64,000 nucleotides of DNA from Deinococcus apachensis DSM 19763. Its GTDB lineage: Bacteria > Deinococcota > Deinococci > Deinococcales > Deinococcaceae. The position numbers and the translations under genes were made by a program. Of this stretch, positions 18,254-28,907 are shown in pieces. The stretch covers positions 122,474 through 186,473 of the forward strand of contig NZ_KB906404.1 of assembly GCF_000381345.1 (NCBI RefSeq). The letters are read 5' to 3'. Under the pieces are notes generated by a model, which saw nothing but the letters and a program-made list of their open reading frames with translations, ran no database searches and was not told where the DNA came from. How positions within the stretch are numbered: position 1 is the first letter of the stretch; each line of letters begins with the position of its first letter.

Positions 18254-18928
18254 ATGACGTCCGTCCCGCTCCGCTCGCTGCTTCCCCTGGCCGCTCTGCT
18301 CGTTCTCAGTGCGGCGCGGGCGCAGACACCCGCCAATTGCCCCCTCGCCAACGCGGTGGACGCGACCAGCTACGACCGCCTGACCATCGATCTGTGGAGT
18401 GAGGCCGACCAGGATAACGCGAGCTACAACTGGGCCGAGTGTCGAGCGGCGAAGTTGAGCGCGAGCCTGGCCGGGATGCCACAGCTGCGGGCGCGGATCG
18501 CCACGTTGCGGGGGCAGTTTCGCGAGTTGCGGGACCTGGAGAGTGAGCTGGCGGGCATCCGGGCGGGGGGCGGCACGATGTACAGCCACGCCGTTCCCCG
18601 TAGCTTCGCGCCCCTGGAAGATCAGCTTGCCAGTCTGGCCGCGCTCGCCAGCGGCCGCCTGGGCGCTCAGACGGGGCAGCAGTACGCCCGCACCGTCCAA
18701 GAGGCCCGGCAGAACAATGCCGAGTACATCAAAACCTTGCGGGCCTACAAGCCGGGGGCGGACGAGACGTACGGCCTGTACGATCCCAAGGAATGGGCCC
18801 GGATGGTGAACCGGTACGAGACGCTGAGCAAGGCGGTCATGCTCACGCTGGGGTCGCGGGGGGATGCGGCGACGGCGTTGGGGTACAGCATCTTGGTCGA
18901 TCAGGTGTTCCCGGCGAAGGGGGAGTGA
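18254..18928 (+). CDS. Secreted hypothetical protein
   Basis: A 224-aa protein with a clear signal peptide (MTSVPLRSLLPLAALLVLSAARAQ, cleavage after ARA) and then a soluble, helix-rich region with many Ala, Leu, Arg and Gln residues (ASLAGMPQLRARIATLRGQFRELRDLESELAG) that could form a coiled coil. No family recognised. ATG 18254 lies 8 bp after rsmB, and its own TAGGCT box overlaps the rsmB stop region 5 nt upstream, so it may be transcribed both with rsmB and alone. Confidence 0.75.
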   Translation: MTSVPLRSLLPLAALLVLSAARAQTPANCPLANAVDATSYDRLTIDLWSEADQDNASYNWAECRAAKLSASLAGMPQLRARIATLRGQFRELRDLESELAGIRAGGGTMYSHAVPRSFAPLEDQLASLAALASGRLGAQTGQQYARTVQEARQNNAEYIKTLRAYKPGADETYGLYDPKEWARMVNRYETLSKAVMLTLGSRGDAATALGYSILVDQVFPAKGE

Positions 18929-18942
18929 ACGCGAGTGTTTAT

Positions 18943-19282
18943 GGGGCAGGGGGTCTTGCTGCGGTTGGCCCCCACCCCCTCAGCCCCCTTCCTCCCAGAC
19001 TCGCAAAGCTACGAAGCCGAGGGGGCAGGGGGGAGCGGCGCTGCGCTAGGCGAGGTCCCTACCCGTCGCGCCCGTGGCCGCTCTTTTTAACGCGCAAGGT
19101 TTGATCTTGCTGTTCTCTCAGTCACCCGCCCACCGTCTCGCTGCGCGAGCAAGGCGGCGTGAAGGCCGTGCGAGTGCGAGCTGAGGGGTAGAAATGGGCC
19201 GTTCACCAAGGACGGTTTTAATGAGCTAAAGCTTTGGCGCTCTTCCTCCTCCCCCTTGTGGGGAAGGTTGGGAGGAGGTGGC
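18943..19282. repeat. Dispersed repeat, copy A
   Basis: A non-coding segment of about 340 bp sharing blocks with 29836-30145: GGTCTTGCTGCGG, GCGGCGCTGCGCTAGGC, ACGCGCAAGGTTTGATCTTG (one mismatch), CCCACCGTCTCGCTGCG plus GAGCAAGGCGG, and GACGGTTTTA followed by GCTTTGGCGCTCTTCC. This copy has an extra insert of CAGCCCCCTTCCTCCCAG type near 18980. It fills the gap between the secreted protein and deoD. No open frame is supported. Confidence 0.8.
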
Positions 19283-19375
19283 CGCCACTGGCCTGGCTTC
19301 CACAGGCTGGGACAGCCACACTTCACAGCAACGGGGTATGACCCGGTGTCGCCTTCAACCCCAGTCCCTACCCCC

Positions 19376-20083
19376 CTACAGCCCCAGGGCCGCATCCAGC
19401 GCGACCTCGATCATCCCGTTGAAGGTGGTCTGGCGTTCCTCGGCGGTCGTTTCCTCGCGGGTGACGAGGTGGTCGGAGACGGTAAGGATGGTCAGGGCCT
19501 TGACGCCGTGCTTGGCGGCGAGGGTGTAGAGCCCGGCAGCCTCCATCTCGACGGCGAGGACGCCGTAGGCTGCCCAGAGTTTGTACTGGTCGAAATCGTC
19601 GTGGTAGAAGGTGTCGCTCGACATGATGTTGCCGACGTGGGTGGTAAAGCCGCGTTCCTGCGCGATCTGGTGGGCGCGCAGCAGCAGGCCGAAGTCGGCA
19701 ATGGGGGCGAAGTTTTTGGCCCCGAAGCGGATGTTGTTGATGTTGGAGTCGGTGCAGGCGGCCTGGGCCAGTACGAGGTCGCGCACATGCACGTCCGGCT
19801 GGTACGAGCCGCAGGTGCCCACCCGAATCAGGTTCTGGCAGCCGTAGTCCTGGATCAGTTCGGACACATAGATCATTGAGGAGGCGATGCCCATGCCGGT
19901 GCCCTGCACGCTGACGCGCTGCCCCTTGTAGGTGCCGGTGTAGCCCAGCATCCCGCGCACAGAATTGTGCTGCACGGGATGCTCGAAAAAGGTCTCGGCG
20001 ATGTGCCGGGCGCGCAGGGGGTCGCCGGGCAGCAGGACAGTCTCGGCGATCTGGCCGGGTTCGGCATTCAGGTGGACACTCAC
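19376..20083 (-). CDS. deoD: Purine nucleoside phosphorylase, DeoD type
   Basis: Phosphorolysis of purine (deoxy)nucleosides to base and (deoxy)ribose-1-phosphate; nucleoside salvage in the cytoplasm. The 235-aa length is that of hexameric DeoD. Motifs: [16 protein letters not shown] (phosphate site), [22 protein letters not shown] and the catalytic Asp in [11 protein letters not shown] 20083 was chosen because it begins the family N-terminus ([21 protein letters not shown]) and TAGCCT lies 7 nt before it. The open frame continues 111 codons upstream without family similarity. Confidence 0.95.
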   Translation of the reverse strand: MSVHLNAEPGQIAETVLLPGDPLRARHIAETFFEHPVQHNSVRGMLGYTGTYKGQRVSVQGTGMGIASSMIYVSELIQDYGCQNLIRVGTCGSYQPDVHVRDLVLAQAACTDSNINNIRFGAKNFAPIADFGLLLRAHQIAQERGFTTHVGNIMSSDTFYHDDFDQYKLWAAYGVLAVEMEAAGLYTLAAKHGVKALTILTVSDHLVTREETTAEERQTTFNGMIEVALDAALGL

Positions 20084-20213
20084 GCGGGACAGGCTAGCAG
20101 GCGGGCGCGAACGCTGTCCCGCCATAGGGATACGCCGAGATGAAGGCGAATTCAACGGCCAGCCCCGATTTTTGCTCACGCTTCTCAGTAAGGGTGGGGC
20201 AGGAGGTCTCACC

Positions 20214-20675
20214 ATGAATGAGGACGCTGTTAGAGAGGCCATCACCCGCGGGTACGCCGACCTGGAGGTGATCGAGTCGTCGGGCAACTTCTTTTTCCAG
20301 GTCCGGTCTGGACAGGAGGCTGGCCCTGACCGCTGGCTGCCCTTCGCCACCCTGGTCACGAACGACCTGTATGACCAGGCCTCCCGGCTTGACCGGCCCT
20401 CGGTCTTTCGGCTCAACGTCGGGGTGAGTCCGGAAACCTACCGCTCGCTGTTCGGGGCAGTGCCCCGCGGCAACGGGGCGTCCGTCATAGACACCGGGCA
20501 CGACTACACGGCGCTGGACCGGCTCATGCCGCACCCCCTGTACGCGCCGATGGCCTGGGTGTGTGTGCTCAACCCCAGTGAGGCGACGTTTCAGGCGCTC
20601 CAGCCCCTGCTGAACGAGGCCTATACGCGGGCGACCCGTCGTGAGGCCACACGGGCGGAGCGCCGGGATAGGTAG
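20214..20675 (+). CDS. DUF6194 family protein
   Basis: A 153-aa cytoplasmic protein with the pattern of DUF6194: [47 protein letters not shown] and a C-terminal [16 protein letters not shown]. Function unknown. ATG 20214 follows AGGAGGT at 20201-20207, a strong ribosome-binding site. It ends 10 bp before the converging phosphoesterase. Confidence 0.75.
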   Translation: MNEDAVREAITRGYADLEVIESSGNFFFQVRSGQEAGPDRWLPFATLVTNDLYDQASRLDRPSVFRLNVGVSPETYRSLFGAVPRGNGASVIDTGHDYTALDRLMPHPLYAPMAWVCVLNPSEATFQALQPLLNEAYTRATRREATRAERRDR

Positions 20676-20685
20676 GGTCCGGCAG

Positions 20686-21411
20686 TCATCCGGCCACCCA
20701 GTCCCCCGCCACCCACGCCGCGTGCGGCATCCCCGAGGCGAGGATTCCCCGCTGCACCTCCCCCACGCTGTAGGGGACGGCGCGGAAGATTACCTGCCAG
20801 CCTCCGCTCGTCTGATCGAGGAGCAGGTACTCGGCGCGGGCGAGGTTGACGTACTTTCCGTTCCGGCGTTCGAAGGGCAGGCCCACGCTGCCGGGATTGA
20901 GGAGGGTCCAGCCGTCCAGCGTTCGGAGCAGCGGCTTGTGGGTATGACCGCCCACCCAGGCCCCCTGCTGTCCGTGCGCGGCCCGTAAGTCCTCCAGTCG
21001 GTCCTCTGGTGTTCGCGCTCCCAGTTCCTCGTCATCCCGCGCCGGGCTGCCGTGGAAGCACAGGAGGTCGGGGAGGCTGACGGTCGGCGCGTAGGTTCGC
21101 AGCACGTCCCGGTCCACGTTCGTCAGTTGCGTGCGGCTCCAGTTGCCGATCTCCCACAACTCCCGCTCGTCGGGAAGGCCGCGTGGGGTGAAGGGGCCGG
21201 GCGCTTCCAGCATCTCCCAGTCCGCATTGCCCCGCACGACCGGACAGCCCAGCGCCGCCACCTCCGCCACGCACTCGCGCGGCCAGACGCCGTCCATCGC
21301 CACGTCGCCCAGGCACACGAACGCCTCCGCCCCCTGAGCCCGCATGTCCACGAGGGCCGCCCGCAGCGCCGGAAGGTTGCCGTGGATATCGCCGAACACC
21401 GCGATTCGCAT
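20686..21411 (-). CDS. Calcineurin-like metallophosphoesterase (YfcE/MJ0936 type)
   Basis: A 241-aa phosphodiesterase or phosphatase with the complete metal-binding set: FGDIHGNLPAL, LGDVAMDG, VRGNADWEM, CFHGSP and GGHTHKP, and C-terminal NPGSVGLP. Family members hydrolyse phosphodiesters; the natural substrate is unknown. ATG 21411 has TACAGT 5 nt upstream on the minus strand. It diverges from ltrA at 21455. Confidence 0.9.
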   Translation of the reverse strand: MRIAVFGDIHGNLPALRAALVDMRAQGAEAFVCLGDVAMDGVWPRECVAEVAALGCPVVRGNADWEMLEAPGPFTPRGLPDERELWEIGNWSRTQLTNVDRDVLRTYAPTVSLPDLLCFHGSPARDDEELGARTPEDRLEDLRAAHGQQGAWVGGHTHKPLLRTLDGWTLLNPGSVGLPFERRNGKYVNLARAEYLLLDQTSGGWQVIFRAVPYSVGEVQRGILASGMPHAAWVAGDWVAG

Positions 21412-21454
21412 GCCTCACTGTAGAGGTGGGCCCGGGTATCAGGCAGGATGGGGC

Positions 21455-22621
21455 ATGACGGACCTGCCCGGCTCGGCCTTCCCGACGACCCGTGAGACGG
21501 CCCGGACGGAGCCCGTCATCACGCGGGTCAGCACGCTGGAACTGTTTCTCGACCTCGTGTTCGTCTTCACGGTCACGCAGCTCACCAGCCTGATCGTGGG
21601 GGCGCGGAACGGGGCGGATTACCTGAAGGCCGCCCTCGTGTTCATGACGATCTGGTGGATCTACAGCGGGTACGTGTGGCTCACGAGCAACGTGGGCACC
21701 GAGCGCACGAAGCACCGCCTGCTGATGTTCGCGGGGATGGCGGGCTTTCTGGTGATGGCGCTCGCCATTCCGACCGTGTTTGGTGCGGGTGGCGTGGCCT
21801 ATGGGGTGGGGTTACTCGTCGTGACGCTGGTTCACGCTGGGCTCTTCACCCAGGCGCGGACGGGGAGCGCGCGGGCCATCCTCGGCATCGCCCCCTTCAA
21901 CCTGGTCTCGGCCGGGCTAGTGCTGCTCGCCGGGTTCGTGAACCCGCCGTGGGACTGGCCCTTGTGGGTGGCGGCGGTCGGGGTGGTCGTGTCCAGCTCC
22001 TTTTTCGGGCGCGAGCGGGGCTTCACGCTCAGCCCGGCGCATTTCGTGGAGCGGCACGGGCTGGTGGTCCTGATCGCGCTGGGGGAGAGCATCGTCGCCA
22101 TCGGCACGGGGGCACGTGGATTGCCGCCGAATGCCACGCTGGTCACGGCGGCGGCACTCGGGCTGGCCCTCGCCGGGGCGCTGTGGTGGACCTACTTCGA
22201 CCGCGACGACCAGCGGGCCGAGCGCCGGATAGACGCGCTGCCGGACAGAGACCGGGCGAGGCTCGCGCTCGCCGGGTTCGGCTACGGGCACTACCTGATG
22301 CTCGCGGGCATCATCGTGCTCGCGGCGGGCATCAAGGGCGTGGTCGCGCACCCGGTGGGACACGCGACTCCACACGATGCCTGGTGCCTGGGAGGCGGCC
22401 TCGCCCTGTACCTGGCCGGGGATGTGCTGTTCCGGCGGTTGATGGGGCTGGGTCCGGGGCGCCTGCGCCTTCTCGCGGCGGTGGGGGCGCTGCTGACGGT
22501 GCCCGTCGCCCTTGTCGCCGGGGGCCTGGTGCAACTGGGCGGGTGCGTCGCGCTGCTTGTCGTCCTGCTCCTGGTGGAGGCGGGGCGCCGGGCGCAGACC
22601 GTTAAGCCCGGCCGGGGTTGA
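21455..22621 (+). CDS. ltrA: LtrA family membrane protein
   Basis: A 388-aa integral membrane protein of the low-temperature-requirement A family. It starts with the signature RVSTLELFLDLVFVFTVTQLTSLI, contains TIWWIYSGYVWLTSN and ERHGLVVLIALGESIVAIG, and has about 10 helices. Biochemical role unknown. ATG 21455 was picked because the upstream 37 codons belong to the opposite-strand gene. It ends right at the MerR-type promoter. Confidence 0.9.
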   Translation: MTDLPGSAFPTTRETARTEPVITRVSTLELFLDLVFVFTVTQLTSLIVGARNGADYLKAALVFMTIWWIYSGYVWLTSNVGTERTKHRLLMFAGMAGFLVMALAIPTVFGAGGVAYGVGLLVVTLVHAGLFTQARTGSARAILGIAPFNLVSAGLVLLAGFVNPPWDWPLWVAAVGVVVSSSFFGRERGFTLSPAHFVERHGLVVLIALGESIVAIGTGARGLPPNATLVTAAALGLALAGALWWTYFDRDDQRAERRIDALPDRDRARLALAGFGYGHYLMLAGIIVLAAGIKGVVAHPVGHATPHDAWCLGGGLALYLAGDVLFRRLMGLGPGRLRLLAAVGALLTVPVALVAGGLVQLGGCVALLVVLLLVEAGRRAQTVKPGRG

Positions 22622-22648
22622 CTTCGAGTGTACTCGAAGGCGTACGGT
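22618..22648 (+). promoter_or_regulatory. MerR-type promoter with 19-bp spacer
   Basis: TTGACT (22618-22623) and TACGGT (22643-22648) are separated by 19 bp. The spacer holds the inverted repeat CTTCGAGT-GT-ACTCGAAG (22622-22639). An over-long spacer with a centred dyad is the hallmark of MerR-activated promoters. It overlaps the ltrA stop codon. Confidence 0.8.
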
Positions 22649-22654
22649 GCCCCT

Positions 22655-23043
22655 GTGCCCGATGCCTTCCCTCTGCCGATTCAAGAGGCCGCCGCGCTCC
22701 TGGGCGTCAGCACCCACACCCTCCGCTACTACGAGCGCGAGGGCCTGCTGACAGTGCCCCGCGCGGCGGGCGGAGAGCGGCGGTACACCGAGCGGGAACT
22801 GGAGATGCTGCGTTTCCTGCTGCGCCTGCGCGGCACCGGCATGGGCATGGCGGGACTGCGCGAGTACGTGGCCCTCGTCCGGCAGGGGGACGGCACCGTC
22901 GCCGCGCGCCGGGAACTGCTCGTCCGGCATGAACAGGCCGTCGTTGCCCGGCTGGAGGCCCTTCGGGCGGACCTGAACGCCATTCGCCACAAGATCGAGA
23001 AGTACGACCGGCAGCATTCCCCCGTGCTGCACAAGGAGACCGC

Positions 23044-23047
<4 letters not shown>
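22655..23047 (+). CDS. MerR-family regulator
   Basis: A 130-aa DNA-binding regulator: winged helix [45 protein letters not shown], followed by a dimerisation helix. It lacks Cys in the effector region, so it is not a metal-sensing member. GTG 22655 lies 6 nt after the -10 TACGGT of its own MerR-type promoter, implying a leaderless, self-regulated mRNA. The stop overlaps the aldo/keto reductase start by 4 nt (ATGA), so both genes form one unit. Confidence 0.9.
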
Positions 23048-24033
<986 letters not shown>

Positions 24034-24041
24034 GCCCCTCC

Positions 24042-24641
24042 CTACACGCTCACCAACCCGAGCTGAATCCCCCGTGCCACCGCCCCTGCCCGGCTCTGCA
24101 CCCCGAGCTTGGAATACACGGCCTGCACGTGGAACTTGATGGTGCTCTCGGTCACGCCGAGTTCCCGGGCGGCCCGCTTGTTGCTCAACCCCTCGGCGAG
24201 CAGGGCCAGCACGTCGCGCTCGCGGGGGGTGAGGGTTACGTCGCCGGTGGGAAGGGCGTTCTCCGTGTCCTCCCCGGCCTGACTTACCGGAACCGGGATG
24301 AGCGCGGGAGGTAGCACCGCCAGGCCCGCCGCCGCACCCAGCACCCCGGCGAGGAGTTCGGCGGGCGTGGCGTCGAGCGGGAGGGACGCCCAGCCGCCCG
24401 GCGCGAGTTCGGCCAGCACCCCGGCCCAGGTGGGCGAGCCGACCGCGACCACCCCCATCCCCTCCGGCCACATGTCCGCCAGGGCGTCCGGGTCGTCCAG
24501 CCAGCCATCGTCGAGGACAAGAACCTCGCCCCCCTCGGCCACCACGGGCAAACCCGACGCGAGGAGCAGGGCGCCCAGGCCCGCTCCCAGCAGCGGTGAC
24601 CGGGCGCTGACCTGCACGCTGGGGAGCGAGGAGGCCGTCAT
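24042..24641 (-). CDS. NarL/LuxR-type response regulator
   Basis: A 199-aa protein with an N-terminal receiver-like domain (VQVSARSPLLGAGLGALL ... EVLVLDDGW as the likely phospho-Asp region), which is short and Ala-rich, and a C-terminal LuxR helix-turn-helix (LTPRERDVLALLAEGLSNKRAARELGVTESTIKFHVQAVYSKLGVQSR). ATG 24641 is chosen by domain start and TAGCAT 5 nt upstream; the frame is open far upstream without meaning. No histidine kinase is adjacent. It lies 80 bp after an HtrA-like protease gene on the same strand. The degenerate receiver makes phospho-control uncertain. Confidence 0.85.
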   Translation of the reverse strand: MTASSLPSVQVSARSPLLGAGLGALLLASGLPVVAEGGEVLVLDDGWLDDPDALADMWPEGMGVVAVGSPTWAGVLAELAPGGWASLPLDATPAELLAGVLGAAAGLAVLPPALIPVPVSQAGEDTENALPTGDVTLTPRERDVLALLAEGLSNKRAARELGVTESTIKFHVQAVYSKLGVQSRAGAVARGIQLGLVSV

Positions 24642-24721
24642 GCCCGATGCTACCCGCCTTGCAGCCGGAACTGGGGCGGGTGAGTCCTGCCCACCGCCCC
24701 GCTCCGGCCTCCCGGTGGTGT

Positions 24722-25630
24722 TCAGCGGGTCCCCACCGTCACGGTGAGGTCGAGTTCCTGCCCGCCGCGCAGCACGCGCAGGCTCAGCATCTCCCCGGCC
24801 CGTTCGCGCACGCGCTCCAGCAGCTCGCCCGGGTGGCGGATGCTCTCGCCGTCGAGCGCGAGCAGCACGTCCCCGACGAGCATTCCGGCCTGTGCGGCGG
24901 GACTGCCCTCCTCGACCTGCACGACGGCCAGGCCGACGCGGCCACCGTCCCGCGCCCATCGTCCGTAACGGCCCCGGCGTGACCCACGCTCCGGCTCGGT
25001 GCCCTCGTTCGCCGGATTGGGGAAGCGCACGGGCTGCGTCGCCACGCCCAGGAAACCGCGCGGCACGCGGCCCTGGGCGGCCAGCGTCTCCGCCACCTTC
25101 AGGGCACGTGAGGCGGGCACGGCGAGCAGGGTGCCCCGGCTGACCCCTGCGTTCAGCACGCCGACCAGACCGCCCCGGGCGTCCACCAGCGCCCCGCCCG
25201 ACACGCCCCGGAAGGGCGCCGCCCCCGCCTCCATCCACCCGCGCAGCGGCCCCCGCTCCGGCACACCCTCGCGCTCCATCAGGCCCAGGCCCACCCGCAC
25301 GCCGTGGTTCGGGCGCCCCACCGCGAGGAGCAGTTCGCCCACCCGTGCCCCCACGCTGGGGCTCAGCGGCGGCACGCTCAGGCCCTTCACCCGCACAAGC
25401 GCGAGGTCCGTCACCGGGTCGCGGCCCGCCACCGTGCCGGGCAATTCGCGGCCGTCGGGGGTCCGCACCGTCACCTCGTCTCCGTGCAGGACGTGGGCGG
25501 CCGTCAGCACCTGTCCGTCGGCGACCACCGTGCCGCTCACCGGACGGCCCGCCTGCACCGTCACCACGCTCTGTCCTGCCGTTCGCACGGCGTCCGCCAT
25601 TCCTGCCGAAAGGTCTTGAAAGGTTGTCAT
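24722..25630 (-). CDS. Trypsin-like serine protease with PDZ domain (HtrA-like)
   Basis: A 302-aa protein with an S1C protease domain: catalytic His 46 (LTAAHVL), Asp 75 (VTDLALVRV) and Ser 144 (GVSGGALV), followed by a PDZ domain (about 200-300, VEEGSPAAQAGMLVGDVLLALDGESI). No signal peptide or membrane anchor is visible, unlike most DegP/HtrA proteins, so it may act in the cytoplasm. ATG 25630 is preferred to an ATG 8 codons upstream as it begins MTTFQDLSAGMADAV, the usual HtrA-like start. It lies upstream of the LuxR regulator on the same strand. Confidence 0.88.
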   Translation of the reverse strand: MTTFQDLSAGMADAVRTAGQSVVTVQAGRPVSGTVVADGQVLTAAHVLHGDEVTVRTPDGRELPGTVAGRDPVTDLALVRVKGLSVPPLSPSVGARVGELLLAVGRPNHGVRVGLGLMEREGVPERGPLRGWMEAGAAPFRGVSGGALVDARGGLVGVLNAGVSRGTLLAVPASRALKVAETLAAQGRVPRGFLGVATQPVRFPNPANEGTEPERGSRRGRYGRWARDGGRVGLAVVQVEEGSPAAQAGMLVGDVLLALDGESIRHPGELLERVRERAGEMLSLRVLRGGQELDLTVTVGTR

Positions 25631-25714
25631 GGCCCCAGGGTGCGCCGCGGGCACCGAAAAGACGCCAGGCGAACGGAGGGGGACGTCCCCCTGACCGAAC
25701 GGGGGGGAAAGGGG

Positions 25715-26212
25715 TTAGCCGGGTCGGTCCAGCCCGTACCGCACCACCTCCACCACCCTGCCCCGGTACACTTCCGGCTCGCCGCGCCCGACCTCGCGGA
25801 ACCCCAGGCGGCGCATCAGGGCGTGAGAGCGGAGGTTGGGCGCGTGGACCTCGGCGGTCAGGGTGCCCAGTCCGAGGGGGCCGAAGGCGTGGGCCAGCAG
25901 CAGCCCTCCCGCCGCCGTGCCGATTCCCCGGCCCCACAGCGTCCGCTCCCCGATCTCGATGCCGAACTCGCCGCAGGTCCGGGTCAGGCCCGCCAGGTCC
26001 ACATAGCCCACCAGCCGCCCCTCCCACTCGACGCCCAGCCGCAGGAAGTTCGGTCCCAAACTTGCCGCGACGCGCTGCCAGTGTTCGCGCACCTTGCGCG
26101 GGGCGAGCCCCACCGTCCACCCTGCCGCGAGGCAGAACTCGGGGTCGGCGGCCCAGCGCACGGCCGCCTCCTCGTCGCCCCGGCGCAGCGGGCGCAGGGT
26201 TACCCGTCCCAT
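25715..26212 (-). CDS. GNAT N-acetyltransferase (RimJ/RimL type)
   Basis: A 165-aa acetyltransferase. It starts [23 protein letters not shown] and carries the acetyl-CoA site [17 protein letters not shown] and the C-terminal [36 protein letters not shown]. Proteins of this type N-acetylate amines or protein N-termini; the substrate is unknown. ATG 26212 overlaps the end of the nitronate monooxygenase gene by 13 nt, so the two are co-transcribed. Confidence 0.88.
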   Translation of the reverse strand: MGRVTLRPLRRGDEEAAVRWAADPEFCLAAGWTVGLAPRKVREHWQRVAASLGPNFLRLGVEWEGRLVGYVDLAGLTRTCGEFGIEIGERTLWGRGIGTAAGGLLLAHAFGPLGLGTLTAEVHAPNLRSHALMRRLGFREVGRGEPEVYRGRVVEVVRYGLDRPG

Positions 26213-27216
26213 AACCCCGCCAGAAGCTCCGCCGCCGTGCCCGCCCGCCCGCGCCAGACCCCCTCGCCCGCCCAGAGGCTCAGGAACTCGGGGCGGTGCG
26301 CTCTGACGGCGGCTGACCGCAACTCGCGGGTCAGCGCGTTTTGCAACGGGTAGGGGAGGGGCCGCTGCACCTGTGCCGTCACCCGGTTGGCCAGGCCGCG
26401 GGCCATCCGGCCACTGAAGGCCCAGGTGAGCGTCGTTTGCCCCGGCCCCGCCGAGGCGAGCGCCCCACGGTAGGGTGCGGAGGTGCCCGCCTCGGCTGCC
26501 CGCAGAAAGGCCGTGCCGCACTGGGCGAGGCTGGCCCCGGCCTCCAGCGCGGCACGGACATCCGCCGCGTCCATCAGGCCGCCCGCCGCGATCACCGGGA
26601 GGTCCACCGCCGACGCAACCGCCCGGATGAGCGCCAGCGTGTCGGCCAGTTCGTCGTGTAGCCAGCCGCCCCGGTGCCCGCCCGCCGCGCCCCCTTGGAC
26701 GACCACGGCGTCCACCCCGTCCAGCGCGAGGAGCCGGGCCTCCTCCACACCCGTCGCGGTGCCGATCACCAGTGTTCCCAGGCTCCGCAGGACGCCGATT
26801 TCCCTGATCCCTAGCCGTCCGAAGGCAAAGGAGAACACGGCGGGCCTGAGCTCCAGCACTGCCCGGAACTGCGCGCCGAAGTCCTCGCGCACTTGCCCGG
26901 GCAGTGTGGGCGGGGGCAGTCCCAGCTCCGAGTGGAGCGGCGCGAGTTCGGCCATTGCCGCCTCCACCTCCGCGTTCGTGACCTCTGGCAACGGTTCGGG
27001 GATGAACAGGTTGACCCCGAAGGGCCGGGTCGTGAGCGCCCGCACCGCCGCCCCCGCCTCCGTAATCTGACCGGGTGTCAGGTACGCCGCGCCCAGGCTG
27101 CCCAGGCCGCGCGCCTCGCTCACAGCCGCCGCGAGTTCCGGCGTCGAAGGTCCCCCCGCCATCGGGGCCTGAACCACCGGTGCCCGCAGGCCGAGCCGCT
27201 CCATCAGCGCGTTCAT
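26200..27216 (-). CDS. Nitronate monooxygenase
   Basis: A 338-aa FMN enzyme that oxidises alkyl nitronates such as propionate-3-nitronate (2-nitropropane dioxygenase family). Motifs: [45 protein letters not shown] (phosphate/flavin loop) and [41 protein letters not shown] 27216 was chosen because it begins the TIM barrel and TACACT lies 6 nt upstream. It overlaps the GNAT gene by 13 nt. Confidence 0.93.
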   Translation of the reverse strand: MNALMERLGLRAPVVQAPMAGGPSTPELAAAVSEARGLGSLGAAYLTPGQITEAGAAVRALTTRPFGVNLFIPEPLPEVTNAEVEAAMAELAPLHSELGLPPPTLPGQVREDFGAQFRAVLELRPAVFSFAFGRLGIREIGVLRSLGTLVIGTATGVEEARLLALDGVDAVVVQGGAAGGHRGGWLHDELADTLALIRAVASAVDLPVIAAGGLMDAADVRAALEAGASLAQCGTAFLRAAEAGTSAPYRGALASAGPGQTTLTWAFSGRMARGLANRVTAQVQRPLPYPLQNALTRELRSAAVRAHRPEFLSLWAGEGVWRGRAGTAAELLAGLWDG

Positions 27217-27254
27217 CCCGGAAGTGTACGGGAGTAGACCCCCCGGCCCCGACC

Positions 27255-28763
27255 TCAGCGCGTGGCGCGGTCGGCGCTCACCAGGCCACCGCCGAAAGCC
27301 TGCTTCTGCCCGATCTTCTCGGCCGTCGCCTTCAGGTGGGCGCGCAGCCGTGCGGCGTTCCAGTTCGGGTGCAGCGCCTTGACCAGGGCCGCGACCCCCG
27401 CCACGTGCGGGGCGGCCATGCTCGTGCCCGACAGGTAGACGTAGCCGGCGCTGCCGTCCTCGTGGATCATGCTGGAGAGGATCATGTAACGGTAGTGGTC
27501 GTCGGGAAGTTGGTAGGCGTTGCCGCTGGGCCCGTCGCACCAGCTCAGGTTGTTGTCCGGGTTGGTGCCGCAGTCGCCCCCCGGCGCGGCGAGGTCGGTG
27601 CTGGGACCCCAGTTGGAGTAGTAGGCGAGAACGTCCTGCCCCTTCGGCCACAGGGTGCCCTGCCCGTCGCCCTCCAGGTGGGTGGTGCCGGTCGCCGAGA
27701 CCGACATCACGGCCGGGAGGTCGGAGGGCAGGTGCGCCAGCTTTCCCCTGGAACTCTCGGCGCTGTTGCCCGCCGCCGCCACGATCAACGCGCCTTTCCG
27801 TGCCGCGTAGTTCGTCACCCGGCTCCAGGCGTGCCACATGGCGTTGTGCTCCTTGTTCGAGCGGTCGAGCGTACTCGTCATGCTCATGTTGATGACCGCT
27901 GCGCCCCGGTCCACGGCGTCCAGGATCGCCGCGAAGACCGGCCCGTCGAACGCGCCGAGCTGGTCCTGTCCGTCCGCCGAGCGGTAGCGGTCGAAGACCT
28001 TATAGGCCGCGATCCTCACCCCCGGCGCCACTCCCGTGATGCCCTCCCCGTCCGCCCGGCCCCCGAGAATGCCCGCCACGTGGGTCCCGTGCCCCTCGTA
28101 GGTCGGGGTCGCCCCCTTGGTGCAGGCGTCGGCGGAGGGACCGCCGGGCGCGCCCGGGTCGAGGTAGGTGCGGTAGACCGGGTAGCCGCTCGCGCCACTC
28201 GGCCCGCCCGTCTCCCGGCAGTAGTTCGTGCCCACATTGAGGGCGAGGCGACCGCGCAGCTCGGGGTGGTCGTCCATCACGCCGGTATCGAGCACGGCCA
28301 CAAGCACATCCTTTTGCCGCGCGCCTGCCCGGGCCGCGCCCACCCCGGCCCCGATGCGCCGCATGTCCCACTGCTGCCCCGAGAGGTCGTCGCTGCTCCT
28401 CGTCCCGGTGGACGTGACCTCCTGCACGGCGGGCAGGCTGAGGTGGCCCTCCGGCCCGACGGCCAGCACCTCGGCGTCGGCGGCCATGCGGCGCCCGAAG
28501 GCCGCGTCCCCGGTCGCGGTCAGCACGCCCACCCCGCTCAGGTTGCGGCCCAGCCGCCCCCCGGCCCGGGCCACCCGCCCGGCCGCGTCGGCGGGTCCTC
28601 CCTCGGTCTTGAACACCACGATGTACCGTTCGCGCCGGGCCGCCTGCGCCTGAAGGTCGGCGGAGGGGCCGGAGGCGGCGGGAGGTTGATCCCCCGTTGA
28701 AAGTTGGCCGCAGGCCAGAAGAGATGACGAAATCATGATGACGGCGAGCGACTTTTTGAGCAT
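27255..28763 (-). CDS. Subtilisin-like S8 serine protease, lipoprotein
   Basis: A secreted, membrane-tethered protease of 502 aa. Lipobox SLLAC (Cys 18), I9-type propeptide ([29 protein letters not shown]), then the S8 catalytic domain with Asp 159 ([14 protein letters not shown]), His 225 ([12 protein letters not shown]), the oxyanion Asn in AAAGNSAES, and Ser 448 ([13 protein letters not shown]). Insertions in the catalytic domain carry several Cys ([24 protein letters not shown]). ATG 28763 is selected over an ATG nine codons upstream because it gives a normal signal peptide and has a purine-rich site before it. Likely degrades extracellular protein. Confidence 0.93.
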   Translation of the reverse strand: MLKKSLAVIMISSSLLACGQLSTGDQPPAASGPSADLQAQAARRERYIVVFKTEGGPADAAGRVARAGGRLGRNLSGVGVLTATGDAAFGRRMAADAEVLAVGPEGHLSLPAVQEVTSTGTRSSDDLSGQQWDMRRIGAGVGAARAGARQKDVLVAVLDTGVMDDHPELRGRLALNVGTNYCRETGGPSGASGYPVYRTYLDPGAPGGPSADACTKGATPTYEGHGTHVAGILGGRADGEGITGVAPGVRIAAYKVFDRYRSADGQDQLGAFDGPVFAAILDAVDRGAAVINMSMTSTLDRSNKEHNAMWHAWSRVTNYAARKGALIVAAAGNSAESSRGKLAHLPSDLPAVMSVSATGTTHLEGDGQGTLWPKGQDVLAYYSNWGPSTDLAAPGGDCGTNPDNNLSWCDGPSGNAYQLPDDHYRYMILSSMIHEDGSAGYVYLSGTSMAAPHVAGVAALVKALHPNWNAARLRAHLKATAEKIGQKQAFGGGLVSADRATR

Positions 28764-28907
28764 CCGGTTCTCCCACCCGCGCAAGTGCACAGCGAGCTGA
28801 CCGCAGGGTAACTTTGGGGCTGTGATGCATCTGTGTGGGGTTGATGGGTGTGGACTGGCCGCATGTGAGAGGATTCAGGGCGGCCGATCGGCGGTGTCCT
28901 TTCTCTC

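Noticed and set aside
24642..26120. 692-aa fusion of an upstream region with the LuxR regulator
   Set aside because: The upstream part is Gly/Arg-rich non-coding-like translation opposite the protease gene; the regulator starts at 24641.
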